A stretch of DNA of 25,961 nt from an uncultured Collinsella sp. (GCA_900757465.1 CAAENY010000092.1:1-25961); one strand, 5' to 3'; counted from the first letter of the stretch, positions 14,039 to 21,799 are shown. A program made the numbers and translations. Notes: a model not told the origin generated them from the sequence alone.

Positions 14039-15218
14039 ATTGTCACATACCACTGCAAAAGCGGTCTACCAGGCCGCGCATTCGGTGTCTGCGAAAGGCA
14101 TCGAGTCCTGTAGTCCTGCCGCGATTTACGGATCATGTCCCACCGGAACGCTCCTTGACGCTGCCGCAGAATGGCTCACCAAACATGATGTTTCCCTCGA
14201 CGCAAATGATTCCCTCGAGGTGATGGTGTTTGATCGCAGGAATGCGCGCTATGCAATGAACTGTCAATGCTACGTTTCTTCAAAACGATTCTCGAACTCA
14301 CGCTTTATAGAGCTCAAAGATGGCATCTTCGTTGTTGGCGTTGAGCTTTGCGCACTTCAGGCCGCCACCTATCTTTCTTTTCGCGAACTAGTGGAGTACT
14401 ACTTTGAACTGTGCGGCGCTTATTCCCTTGGAACCGACTCTTCCACCTCCTGTACCGAGCGTTTCGCGCTCACCTCGACCGAGAGGTTAAAACAGTTCTT
14501 TAATTCCATTACCAGATGCGACGGTCTGGCCCTTGCCCGAAAGGCGATCCAATGCGTACGCGACGGATGCCGGTCTCCTATGGAAACGGCCTTTGTCATG
14601 ATGCTAACGCTGCCTAAAAGCGAAGGAGGACTTGGTATTAAGGGAATTGAGACCGATTACGAGGTGCAGGTCACCGCTGCCGCAAAGAATCTCACGAGAC
14701 GCAAAAAGTTCTTTATGGATGCATATCTAAAGAAATCTCGCACAGACGTTGAATACAACGGTTTTTATCATGACGCGGAAGAAGACCGCGCCATCGATGA
14801 GGAGCGCAAGAATGCGCTTGCGTCCATGGGATACGGAATCATCACCGTCAGTCGTTATTCCTTTATGCATGCCAGCGCTTTCGTTAGGGTCATGGAGGCG
14901 ATCCAACGAAAAGAGGGCATACGCCCCTCGCGTCTGCCAAAAGACTTTCAAATCATGCAAGAAGACCTGAGACAGTTTGTACTCAGAAGGTTTATAGAAG
15001 AGAAAAAGCGAATTCAGAAGCAGCTTCGCCAGGATTCCGAAGATCGTCAACGAATCGACCTCGAAAAAGCAACACTCGAAGGCATCACGCTGGATGACCC
15101 AACAATTAATGAAGTTCCGGCAATCGATGACATGCAGACTGTCGAACCCGACAGCCCATCACTCAACCAAACAAGCAGCTTCGCGCCCGAGGGCAGGATC
15201 TTCGGGGCCGGAAGCTAG
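14028..15218 (+). CDS. AbiEi-like / DUF559-type nuclease-fold protein, copy B
   Basis: The 396-residue protein has no established name. Its N-terminus (LSHTTAKAVYQAA) and mid segment (YYFELCGAYSL, about 124-134) align with copy A at 4805-5854. The C-terminal domain looks like a DUF559/Vsr-type PD-(D/E)XK nuclease: E186 in SPMETA, D231 in FFMDAYL, E242 in VEYNGFYHD, then D-E-E-R-K-N-A-L-A-S-M-G-Y at 257-269. This matches the DUF559 run of V-E-x-D-G-x-x-H-D, a later arginine, and L-x-x-x-G-Y. A charged helical tail follows (about 315-350) that copy A lacks. Codon use is more AT-rich than in neighbours, suggesting horizontal gain. No ribosome binding site precedes the ATG. A defence role is inference. 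Confidence 0.62.
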   Translation: MSIVLSHTTAKAVYQAAHSVSAKGIESCSPAAIYGSCPTGTLLDAAAEWLTKHDVSLDANDSLEVMVFDRRNARYAMNCQCYVSSKRFSNSRFIELKDGIFVVGVELCALQAATYLSFRELVEYYFELCGAYSLGTDSSTSCTERFALTSTERLKQFFNSITRCDGLALARKAIQCVRDGCRSPMETAFVMMLTLPKSEGGLGIKGIETDYEVQVTAAAKNLTRRKKFFMDAYLKKSRTDVEYNGFYHDAEEDRAIDEERKNALASMGYGIITVSRYSFMHASAFVRVMEAIQRKEGIRPSRLPKDFQIMQEDLRQFVLRRFIEEKKRIQKQLRQDSEDRQRIDLEKATLEGITLDDPTINEVPAIDDMQTVEPDSPSLNQTSSFAPEGRIFGAGS

Positions 15219-15563
15219 ACCGGCTAACAAGGTGGGCACCTTAGCGACGTGCAAAATTGCGAGTATTCAGCAGAGCCGGGTGTCTATCACCCTCGAGTGG
15301 ATCCAAATGTGAAGCGAAATCACTCTTGCGTGAGAGCGTTAGGCAACATTTGAGGAAGAACTCATCGGATTAACACCCTAAGATAACCCTTGAACTGCAT
15401 TATATGGCCTGCAATAAATTAACGGACCCCCTATCGTTGCAGAATACTCCAAATTTTGCACGGCTCAGGGGCACCCACCCCGGCATCGGCTATCAAAACC
15501 GCTCAGTCCGGGATCTCGTCCACTATTCCCCATCATTTTGTGCAACGAATTACCTGAACGTCA
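15219..15563. other. Intergenic region between copy B and the arsR promoter
   Basis: About 345 bases with no supported gene. A short perfect hairpin AAGGTG-GG-CACCTT (15230-15243) lies just after the stop of copy B and may help end its transcript. An AAATGT/ACATTT pair brackets about 15307-15353. The rest shows nothing I can assign. Confidence 0.4.
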
Positions 15564-15591
15564 TTGACATATGAACATACACTCATATAAT
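15564..15591 (+). promoter_or_regulatory. Consensus sigma-70-type promoter of the metal cassette
   Basis: TTGACA (15564-15569) and TATAAT (15586-15591) are both perfect consensus hexamers, 16 bases apart. The spacer and -10 lie inside the first ArsR-type operator, so repressor binding would block the promoter. Confidence 0.85.
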
Positions 15592-15624
15592 CGGAAGCAA
15601 GTTATATGAGCGCATGTTCATATG
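15568..15624 (+). promoter_or_regulatory. Paired ArsR/SmtB operators upstream of the repressor gene
   Basis: Two 23-base sites, 15568-15590 and 15602-15624, are inverted copies of each other matching at 21 of 23 positions, 11 bases apart. Each contains ATATGA-like and TCATAT-like half-sites, as in SmtB/CzrA-family operators. The first covers the promoter spacer and -10; the second lies just past the expected transcription start. This is a strong layout for autorepression relieved by metal. Confidence 0.8.
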
Positions 15625-15637
15625 AAAGGATATTGCA

Positions 15638-16003
15638 ATGAGCATCCGCGTTGATGAAACGAAACCCGACATCGAGGCCACCGAACCCGCGATCCCCACC
15701 ACCTGCTCGCCCGAGGACCTTCCCGACGAGGAGCTTCTCTACGACCTCGCCGACCTGTTCAAGGTCTTCAGCGACACCACGCGCATCAAGATCCTCTATG
15801 CCCTCATGGGCCGCGAGCTCTGCGTGGCAGACATCGCCGAAGCGACCGAAACCTCGCAGTCCGCGGTGTCGCACCAGCTGCGCACACTCAAGCAGTCGCA
15901 CCTGGTTAAATTCCGCCGCGACGGCCGCAACATCCTCTACTCGCTTGCCGACGATCACGTCTACACCATGCTCAACCAGGGCATGAGCCATATCTGCGAA
16001 TAG
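15638..16003 (+). CDS. ArsR/SmtB-family metal-sensing repressor, probably zinc-type
   Basis: The 121-residue winged-helix repressor has LFKVFSDTTRIKILYAL at about 40-56 and the recognition helix SQSAVSHQLRTLK at 73-85. The alpha-5 metal site is complete with SmtB spacing: D105, H107, H118 and E121 in ADDHVYTMLNQGMSHICE. The alpha-3 segment ELCVAD keeps one cysteine (C62), unlike the two of CadC, so Zn(II) sensing at alpha-5 is the best guess. Another cysteine (C23) lies in the N-terminal arm. AAAGGA precedes the ATG. It heads the cassette with the HMA protein and ATPase and should repress both its own promoter and the operator copy at 16341. Confidence 0.9.
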   Translation: MSIRVDETKPDIEATEPAIPTTCSPEDLPDEELLYDLADLFKVFSDTTRIKILYALMGRELCVADIAEATETSQSAVSHQLRTLKQSHLVKFRRDGRNILYSLADDHVYTMLNQGMSHICE

Positions 16004-16066
16004 CAACCAACCACGGTACCAGCGCGGCCTGCACCCAAACCGCAAAAACGGGGAAAGGAACCCACC

Positions 16067-16285
16067 ATGAAAAAGCAGTTTAAACTCGACGAGATCGACT
16101 GCGCCAACTGCGCGCGTGAGCTTCAGGACGAGCTGGCCAAGCTCGAGGGCGTCAAATCCGTTTCGGTCAACTTTATGACCCAGAAGCTGACGCTCGAGGC
16201 CGATGATGCCGAGTTCGACGAGGTGCTCAACCGCGTTGTTGAGTTTACGGCCGACGCCGAGCCGGACTGCGAGATCATTCTCTAG
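16067..16285 (+). CDS. Free-standing heavy-metal-associated (HMA) domain protein
   Basis: The 72-residue protein is a single HMA fold with the metal motif D11-C12-A-N-C15 (IDCANCA) and the beta-strand signature VKSVSVNFMTQKLTLEA. An aspartate before the CxxC is typical of HMA domains attached to Zn/Cd/Pb-type ATPases rather than of copper chaperones. Here it is a separate gene, 63 bases after the repressor and 100 bases before the ATPase, whose own N-terminus lacks an HMA domain. It probably delivers or buffers metal for the pump. AAAGGAA precedes the ATG. A hairpin follows its stop. Confidence 0.88.
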   Translation: MKKQFKLDEIDCANCARELQDELAKLEGVKSVSVNFMTQKLTLEADDAEFDEVLNRVVEFTADAEPDCEIIL

Positions 16286-16306
16286 CCCAGGTTTACGCCA
16301 ACCTGC

Positions 16307-16330
16307 AAGGCCGCGCTTGCCGCGGCCTTT
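16307..16330 (+). terminator. Hairpin between the HMA and ATPase genes
   Basis: AAGGCCGCG and CGCGGCCTT pair perfectly over a six-base loop, with the T-run partly inside the stem. It may terminate or attenuate the arsR-HMA transcript, leaving the ATPase to its own operator-controlled start just downstream. Confidence 0.6.
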
Positions 16331-16340
16331 GCTCGCGAAA

Positions 16341-16360
16341 TTATATGAGCGAGTGTTCAT
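16341..16360 (+). promoter_or_regulatory. Third ArsR-type operator, before the ATPase gene
   Basis: The 20 bases from TTATATGAGCG to TGTTCAT match the operator at 15602-15621 at 18 of 20 positions. TTATAT at its start could be a -10, with TTGCCG (16317-16322) 18 bases upstream as -35. The ATPase is therefore likely repressed directly by the same ArsR protein. Confidence 0.75.
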
Positions 16361-16385
16361 TCATTCAAATGGGAGGATACGAGTC

Positions 16386-18338
16386 ATGGCCACCGCCGAC
16401 CCCAAGAAGAAAAAGAAGAAGCGCAAGAAAAAAGAGTCACTCGAGCATAAGCGCAACCGCATCCTGGTAGCGCTGGGCATTTTTGCCGTGGTGTACGCCC
16501 TCGATGAGCTCGGCACCCTCACTGCCGCATTCGGCACCCCGGGCGACATCTACGCCAGCTTCGCACTGTTCCTCGTGCCTTTTTTGATTGCCGGCTACGA
16601 CGTGCTCCAAAAGGCATACAACAACATCCGCCGCGGCAAGGCGTTCGACGAGAGCTTCCTCATGGCCGTCGCGACCATCGGCGCGTTTGCCATGGTGCTC
16701 TTCCCCGACACCGACCCGCACATGGCCGAAGGCGCCGCCGTCATGCTGTTCTACCAGGTCGGCGAGCTGTTCCAGGCATACGCCGTGGGCAAGAGCCGCA
16801 AGTCGATCAGCGCCATGATGGACATCGCGCCCGACTACGCCAACGTCGAGCAACCCGACGGCACATTCGAGCAGGTCTTCCCCGATGACATCGCCGTGGG
16901 CACCGTCATCGTCGTCAAGCCCGGCGAGCGCGTGCCTATCGACGGCGTCATCGTCGAAGGCGAGACACAGCTCGACACCGCCGCACTCACGGGCGAGTCA
17001 GTTCCCCGCCCCGCCAAGTCCGGCGACGACATCATCAGCGGCTGCATCAACATGACGGGGCTCATCCACGTGCGCACCACCAAGCCCTTTGGCGAGTCCA
17101 CCGTCGCGCGCGTCCTGGAGCTCGTAGAAAACGCCAGCGAAAAGAAGGCGCGCACCGAGAACTTCATCACGCGCTTCGCCCGCGTCTACACGCCCGCCGT
17201 CACCGGCGCGGCCGCGGTACTCGCGCTCGGCGGCGGCTTGATCACCGGCGCCTGGTCCGACTGGATCCTGCGCGGCCTGACCTTCTTGGTCGTCAGCTGC
17301 CCGTGCGCGCTCGTGATCAGCGTCCCGCTGAGCTTCTTTGGCGGCATCGGCGGCGCCTCCAAGCTGGGCGTTCTCATCAAGGGTTCTAACTACCTCGAGA
17401 CGCTCGCCGACGTGGACACCGTCGTCTTTGACAAGACGGGCACCCTCACCAACGGCACGTTCTCGGTGGTCGCGGTACACCCCGAGGCCGGCTATACCGA
17501 GCAGTCGTTGCTCGAAGTCGCAGCCCTTGCTGAGTCGTTCTCCGATCACCCCATCGCGCAGTCCGTACGTGTCGCCTACCAGGGCGAGGTCGACCCCAAG
17601 CGCGTTAGCAACTCCGCCAACGACGCGGGCCACGGCGTGACGGCAACCATCGACGGCAAGCACGTCGTCGTTGGCAACGCAAAGATGCTCGCCGCGGCCG
17701 GAGTCGAAGCGCCCGATTGCGAGGTCGTCGGCACCATCCTCCACGTGCTAGTCGATGGCATCTATGCCGGCCACATTGTAATTGCCGACACCATAAAGGC
17801 CGATGCAGAGCAGACGATCCGCGACCTGCACGCCGCCGGCGTCAAGCGCACCGTCATGCTCACGGGCGACCGCGAGGAAGTGGCTGCTGCGGTGGCCAAG
17901 CGGCTGGGGCTCGACGAGTTCCACGCGCAGCTGCTGCCGGGCGACAAGGTCGAGCGTGTTGAAGCGCTGCTGGCAGCCGAAAGCGGCAAGGGCAAGCTCG
18001 CCTTTGTCGGCGACGGTATCAACGACGCACCCGTGCTCACGCGCGCCGATGTGGGCATCGCCATGGGCGCTATGGGCTCGGACGCCGCAATTGAGGCGGC
18101 GGACGTCGTGCTCATGGATGACAAGCCGTCCAACATCTCCCGCGCGATCCGCGTGGCGCGCAAGACCATGTCGATTGTTTGGCAGAACATCATCTTTGCG
18201 CTGGGCATTAAGTTGCTGATTCTGGTGTTTGCGGCGCTCGGCATCGCCAACATGTGGCTTGCCGTGTTCGGCGACGTAGGCGTGGCGATCATCGCCATCC
18301 TGAACGCCATGCGCGCGATGGGTGTCAAGAACCTGTAG
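16386..18338 (+). CDS. P1B-2-type Zn/Cd/Pb-exporting ATPase
   Basis: The 650-residue pump has every core motif: TGES (202-205), SCPCALVISVP in the metal-transport helix (C305, C307), DKTGTLT with the phosphorylated D349, SDHP (H388-P389), GDGINDAP (542-549), and late membrane residues K609 and D630. Cys-Pro-Cys followed by S-x-P, with the late Lys and Asp, is the ZntA/CadA (P1B-2) pattern. It should export Zn(II), Cd(II) or Pb(II) from the cytoplasm. There is no N-terminal HMA domain; instead residues 7-16 are almost all lysine or arginine, and the HMA domain is encoded separately upstream. GGGAGG lies before the ATG at 16386. The frame is open further upstream but overlaps the HMA gene. Confidence 0.94.
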   Translation: MATADPKKKKKKRKKKESLEHKRNRILVALGIFAVVYALDELGTLTAAFGTPGDIYASFALFLVPFLIAGYDVLQKAYNNIRRGKAFDESFLMAVATIGAFAMVLFPDTDPHMAEGAAVMLFYQVGELFQAYAVGKSRKSISAMMDIAPDYANVEQPDGTFEQVFPDDIAVGTVIVVKPGERVPIDGVIVEGETQLDTAALTGESVPRPAKSGDDIISGCINMTGLIHVRTTKPFGESTVARVLELVENASEKKARTENFITRFARVYTPAVTGAAAVLALGGGLITGAWSDWILRGLTFLVVSCPCALVISVPLSFFGGIGGASKLGVLIKGSNYLETLADVDTVVFDKTGTLTNGTFSVVAVHPEAGYTEQSLLEVAALAESFSDHPIAQSVRVAYQGEVDPKRVSNSANDAGHGVTATIDGKHVVVGNAKMLAAAGVEAPDCEVVGTILHVLVDGIYAGHIVIADTIKADAEQTIRDLHAAGVKRTVMLTGDREEVAAAVAKRLGLDEFHAQLLPGDKVERVEALLAAESGKGKLAFVGDGINDAPVLTRADVGIAMGAMGSDAAIEAADVVLMDDKPSNISRAIRVARKTMSIVWQNIIFALGIKLLILVFAALGIANMWLAVFGDVGVAIIAILNAMRAMGVKNL

Positions 18339-18354
18339 CGTTCGTGGGCTGTCC

Positions 18355-18429
18355 GGCCGGGGCCGGGCTTGGTTTTGAAGACGGGCCTCGCGCTGCGGAG
18401 TGTTTTCAAAACCAAGCCCGGCCCCGGCC
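18355..18429. repeat. 75-base hairpin with perfect 25-bp arms after the ATPase
   Basis: Positions 18355-18379 (GGCCGGGGCC...TTTTGAA) and 18405-18429 are perfect inverted copies, 25 of 25, around a 25-base loop. It begins 17 bases past the ATPase stop. There is no T-run on either side. It may stop transcription by its length or be a mobile palindromic repeat. The following 18430-18565 is non-coding and unremarkable. Confidence 0.75.
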
Positions 18430-18565
18430 TGCATTGACACAGCTGGCGGTTCTTGGGCATCGCTTGCTGGCGGGGTTCCTTAGCTGAAATGGACTTGGCC
18501 GAAAGGGCCGCTGGTCCCGGTCGCTGGTTCGCGCTTTGCGTGAACTCCGCGCCACTGTGGGTCAG

Positions 18566-18955
18566 TTAGGCTTCCGTTGTTGGACCCGCCACATCTTCCC
18601 GTCCCAGCATCGATCTTAGCTTCTCAAAGCTCTCCTCGCTCAGGCAGTGCTCCATGTGGCAGCCCTCTTGCGACGCCACCTCGGCCGATACGCCTGCATC
18701 CTCCAAAAGCCCCACGAAAAAGCAGTGGCGCTCCCACATTTGGCGCGCGACCTCCAGACCGCGCTCTGTCAGATGAACATCTCGTTTGCCCATTTCGACA
18801 TAGCCGTTGCTTTCCAGCGTCGCCATGGCCTTGGAAACGCTCGCCTTGGTTACGCCGAGGTACTCCGCAACGTCGATCGAGCGCACGATGCCCTGACGTT
18901 CCGACAGAACGTAGATCGATTCGAGATAGTCTTCTCCGGATTCACGTAGGGCCAT
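18566..18955 (-). CDS. DtxR/MntR-family metal-dependent regulator
   Basis: The 129-residue protein starts MALRESGEDYLESIYVL, with a winged helix at about 22-65 (recognition segment VTKASVSKAMATLES) and a short dimerisation domain. Metal-site residues can be placed: D9, E12, H77, E97, C99, E102 and H103. D9, E12, H77 and E102-H103 agree with MntR, while the C-x-x-E-H arrangement (C99) recalls DtxR/IdeR, so Mn(II) or Fe(II) is possible. There is no SH3-like third domain. The ATG at 18955 has AAAGG upstream; the open frame continues to 19003 without support. Candidate targets in the window are the box at 10061-10079 and its own upstream region. Confidence 0.88.
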   Translation of the reverse strand: MALRESGEDYLESIYVLSERQGIVRSIDVAEYLGVTKASVSKAMATLESNGYVEMGKRDVHLTERGLEVARQMWERHCFFVGLLEDAGVSAEVASQEGCHMEHCLSEESFEKLRSMLGREDVAGPTTEA

Positions 18956-18980
18956 GGGCCGCCTTTCGCGATGATTGCTA

Positions 18981-19059
18981 GTTAGCCTTTGGATACTTTT
19001 CACAGCTTACTTTACCGCAAAAGTTGCCCATGTCTTACTACTTTGCCTAAAAGTTAGCC
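18981..19059 (-). promoter_or_regulatory. Promoter region of the DtxR-family gene with two GTTAGCC sites
   Basis: GTTAGCC occurs twice (18981-18987 and 19053-19059), each next to AT-rich sequence. It matches the inner part of the classical DtxR/IdeR operator (GTTAGCCT). The sites flank the region where the promoter should lie, so autoregulation is possible. The outer half-sites are poor. Confidence 0.3.
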
Positions 19060-19093
19060 GTGTTTCACAAAACGTGCGGGACGAAAACAAAAT

Positions 19094-19154
19094 GGGGACG
19101 CCCCGCAAGGAGTGTCCCCAGGTGCCGGCAGATAAGGAACGTCCCCAAGTGCCG
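19094..19154. repeat. GGGGAC/GTCCCC hairpin with two tandem 21-bp units
   Basis: Two direct units, 19107-19127 and 19134-19154, beginning AAGGA and ending GTGCCG, match at 18 of 21 positions. GGGGAC (19094-19099) and GTCCCC (19114-19119) also form inverted arms. The element sits just past the end of the HAD hydrolase gene on the minus strand, so it may double as a terminator. Confidence 0.55.
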
Positions 19155-19162
19155 AGCCGCAG

Positions 19163-19933
19163 CTATAACAGTCCAAAGTACTTCGCGGCGTTGTAGATGC
19201 CGTCGTCGTCCACGGCAGTCGTCACATAGGTCGCCGCGGCCTTCACGGTATCCTGCGCGTTGCCCATGGCCACACTTGTGCCCACGGCCGAGAACATCGA
19301 CAGGTCGTTCTCGCCGTCGCCAAAGGCAATCGCTTCACTCGCGTCGATGCCCAGGCGCTCCAGCGTCGCCGCCACACCCAGGTCCTTGCCGCCGTTGGCC
19401 GGAATAATGTCGCAGAACAGGTCGCACCAGCGCGTGGTGAGCGAATGCGACACGGCATCGGTCACGATGTGCTCGTCAACTGGGTCAACAAAGGCACAGA
19501 ACTGATAGACCGGCGCATCAAAGGCATGCTCAAACGGCTCCTCGTGGTAGACGATTCCCGCGTTGCTGCCAGCCGTCACCACGCGCTCGGACAGGCGGTT
19601 CACAAACGAGTTCTCGCCCTGCATGCACAGTGAGTCGTAGCGCCCCTGCGCCACCTGGTCCACAATCACCGCAACGTCGTCCGGATCGATCGGGCAGCTG
19701 CGGTAAACCCCCTCGGAATCAAAACAGTGCTGGCCCGAAAGCGTAATGTACGCATCCCAACCCAAGTCGAACAGCCAATCCGGCATCTGGTAGGTCGGGC
19801 GACCCGTGGCGATTACGCACGCAATCCCCTGTTCGTGAAAGCTATCGAGCACCCGCTGCGCCGACGCCGGAATCCGATGGGTCTTAAAGCTCAGCAACGT
19901 GCCGTCGATATCGAAAAACGCAGCCTTAATCAT
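19163..19933 (-). CDS. HAD-superfamily phosphatase, Cof type (subclass IIB)
   Basis: The 256-residue protein has the HAD nucleophile motif FFDIDGTLL (D8 and D10), motif II in IATGRP (T43), lysine K183 in GGKDLGV, and motif IV GDGENDLSM (205-213). The cap of about 85-180 between motifs II and III is the IIB type. Members dephosphorylate sugar phosphates or cofactors such as FMN and PLP; the substrate is not predictable. The ATG follows GGCGAGG and begins six bases after the stop of the ABC-F gene, so they form an operon. It ends against the repeat at 19094-19154. Confidence 0.92.
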   Translation of the reverse strand: MIKAAFFDIDGTLLSFKTHRIPASAQRVLDSFHEQGIACVIATGRPTYQMPDWLFDLGWDAYITLSGQHCFDSEGVYRSCPIDPDDVAVIVDQVAQGRYDSLCMQGENSFVNRLSERVVTAGSNAGIVYHEEPFEHAFDAPVYQFCAFVDPVDEHIVTDAVSHSLTTRWCDLFCDIIPANGGKDLGVAATLERLGIDASEAIAFGDGENDLSMFSAVGTSVAMGNAQDTVKAAATYVTTAVDDDGIYNAAKYFGLL

Positions 19934-19939
19934 CCTCGC

Positions 19940-21799
19940 CTACTCCTCGCCCTCGAGCTTCTCGCTCGCCTCGAGCCACGCCATCTCCAACTCGTCCATG
20001 GCGGCGTGGGCCTCGTCGATCTTTGCCTGCTGCTCGCCCAGCGCCGTGTAATTGGTGGGGTCGACCTGGGTCATCGCGGCCTCGGCCTCCTCCACGCGTG
20101 CGCGCTGCGTCTCCATTTTGCGCTCGAGCGAGCTCACCTCGCGGCGGAGCTTCTGGCGTTCGGCGTTGGAAAGGCCGTTGGGCTGACCGCTCGACTTGGG
20201 CTTTTCGGCCGCAGCCGCCGCGGCACCGGTGTCAAACGTGCCGGTCTTGGCACTCGGCGCACCCACGGGCTCGCCCTCGGCGGTGGCGTTGCACAGGCGC
20301 AGGTACTGGTCGACGCCGCCGGGCATATGCGTCAGGTGACCGTCGATCAGCGCCCACTGCTGGTCGGTCACGCGCTCCATCAAGAAGCGGTCGTGTGTCA
20401 CCAGGATCAACGTGCCGGGCCAGCCGTCGAGCAGGTCCTCGACAATCGCGAGCATGTCGGTATCCAGGTCGTTGCCGGGCTCGTCCAGGATGAGCACGTT
20501 GGGCTCGTCCAGGATCGTCAGCAGCAGCGACAGGCGACGGCGCTGGCCGCCCGAAAGATCGCCGATGCGGCTCCAGAGCTGCTGCGTCGTAAATCCCAGG
20601 CGCTCGCAGAGCTTCTCGGGCGAAGTCTCCTTGCCGTCGATGACGTAGTACTTCTTATAGTTGCTGAGCACCTCGCGAATCGTGTCGCCCATGAAGGGCT
20701 CGAGCTCCTCGAGCTGCTGCGACAGCACGCCAAAGCGCACTGTCTGGCCAATCTTCACGCGGCCGCGCGTGGGCGCAATTTTGCCCTGGATCACATCAAG
20801 CAGCGTCGACTTGCCAGCGCCATTCTCGCCCAAAAGACCATAGCGGTCGCCCGCACCAATGAGCCAGGTCACGTCGGAGAGTACCTGCTTGGGCGCGCCA
20901 TCGGCATCCGCATAGCCGGCGTCCACGTCGACCACATCGATAACCTGCTTGCCTAGGCGGCTCACGGCGAGGCGCTTGAGCTCCAGCTCGTCACGCACGG
21001 GCGGCACGTCGGCGATCAGCTCGCGAGCGGCATCAACGCGAAACTTGGGCTTAGTGGAACGCGCCTGGGCGCCGCGGCTCAGCCACGCGAGCTCCTTGCG
21101 CGCCATGTTGCGACGGCGCTCCTCGGTAACCGCGGCCATGCGGTCGCGCTCCACGCGCTGCAGGATATATGCGGAGTAGCCGCCCTCGAAGGGATCGACC
21201 TGGCCGTCGTGGACCTCCCACATACTGGTGCAGACCTCGTCCAAGAACCAGCGGTCGTGCGTGACCACGAGCATCGCGCCCTGGCCGCGCTGCCAGCGGG
21301 CCTTTAAGTGACGCGCGAGCCAGTTGATGGTGCGCATGTCCAGGTGATTGGTGGGCTCGTCGAGCATGAGCACGTCGTAGTCGCCGATCAGCAGGCGCGC
21401 GAGGTCCACGCGACGGCGCTGGCCGCCCGAAAGCTCGCCCACCGTGCCCTCCCAGGGCACATCGCTAATAAGGCCAGCCAGAATCTGGCGCGTACGCGGA
21501 CTCGACGCCCACTCATACTCGGGCGTGTCGCCCACAACGGCATGATGCACGGTATCGGTATCGACCAGGCTGTCCTTTTGACCGAGCAATCCGATCGTGG
21601 TGTCGCGGCGATGCGTCACACGTCCATTGTCGGGCTCCAGCGTGCCGGCGAGCACGCTCAGCAGCGTCGACTTGCCGTCGCCGTTTTTGCCGACAATACC
21701 AATGCGGTCGCCCTCGCCCACGCCGAGCGTCACGCTATCGAAAATATGCTTGGTGGGAAACTCTAGGCTGACGGAATCGCATCCCAAAAGAATCGCCAT
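19940..21799 (-). CDS. ABC-F family ATPase, Uup-like
   Basis: The 619-residue protein has two ABC ATPase domains and no membrane segments. Walker A is GKNGDGKST (37-45) and GENGAGKST (324-332). The signatures are LSGGQRRRVDLA (123-134) and LSGGQRRRLSL (415-425), and the Walker B regions are LMLDEPTNHLD and LILDEPGNDLD. The linker between the domains is charged. A low-complexity stretch (about 507-540) leads to a C-terminal coiled coil (about 543-617), as in Uup. ABC-F proteins act on the ribosome, and Uup is also linked to transposon excision and branched DNA. The ATG at 21799 follows GAAGGAG; the open frame reaches 21955 but crosses a repeat. Antibiotic resistance is possible but not indicated. 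Confidence 0.92.
   Translation of the reverse strand: MAILLGCDSVSLEFPTKHIFDSVTLGVGEGDRIGIVGKNGDGKSTLLSVLAGTLEPDNGRVTHRRDTTIGLLGQKDSLVDTDTVHHAVVGDTPEYEWASSPRTRQILAGLISDVPWEGTVGELSGGQRRRVDLARLLIGDYDVLMLDEPTNHLDMRTINWLARHLKARWQRGQGAMLVVTHDRWFLDEVCTSMWEVHDGQVDPFEGGYSAYILQRVERDRMAAVTEERRRNMARKELAWLSRGAQARSTKPKFRVDAARELIADVPPVRDELELKRLAVSRLGKQVIDVVDVDAGYADADGAPKQVLSDVTWLIGAGDRYGLLGENGAGKSTLLDVIQGKIAPTRGRVKIGQTVRFGVLSQQLEELEPFMGDTIREVLSNYKKYYVIDGKETSPEKLCERLGFTTQQLWSRIGDLSGGQRRRLSLLLTILDEPNVLILDEPGNDLDTDMLAIVEDLLDGWPGTLILVTHDRFLMERVTDQQWALIDGHLTHMPGGVDQYLRLCNATAEGEPVGAPSAKTGTFDTGAAAAAAEKPKSSGQPNGLSNAERQKLRREVSSLERKMETQRARVEEAEAAMTQVDPTNYTALGEQQAKIDEAHAAMDELEMAWLEASEKLEGEE

Noticed and set aside
15307..15353. 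AAATGT/ACATTT inverted pair after copy B
   Set aside because: Six-base arms 35 bases apart are within chance expectation for AT-rich DNA.
16203..16385. ATPase frame extended upstream across the HMA gene
   Set aside because: It overlaps a clear HMA gene, a hairpin and an operator; GGGAGG precedes the ATG at 16386.
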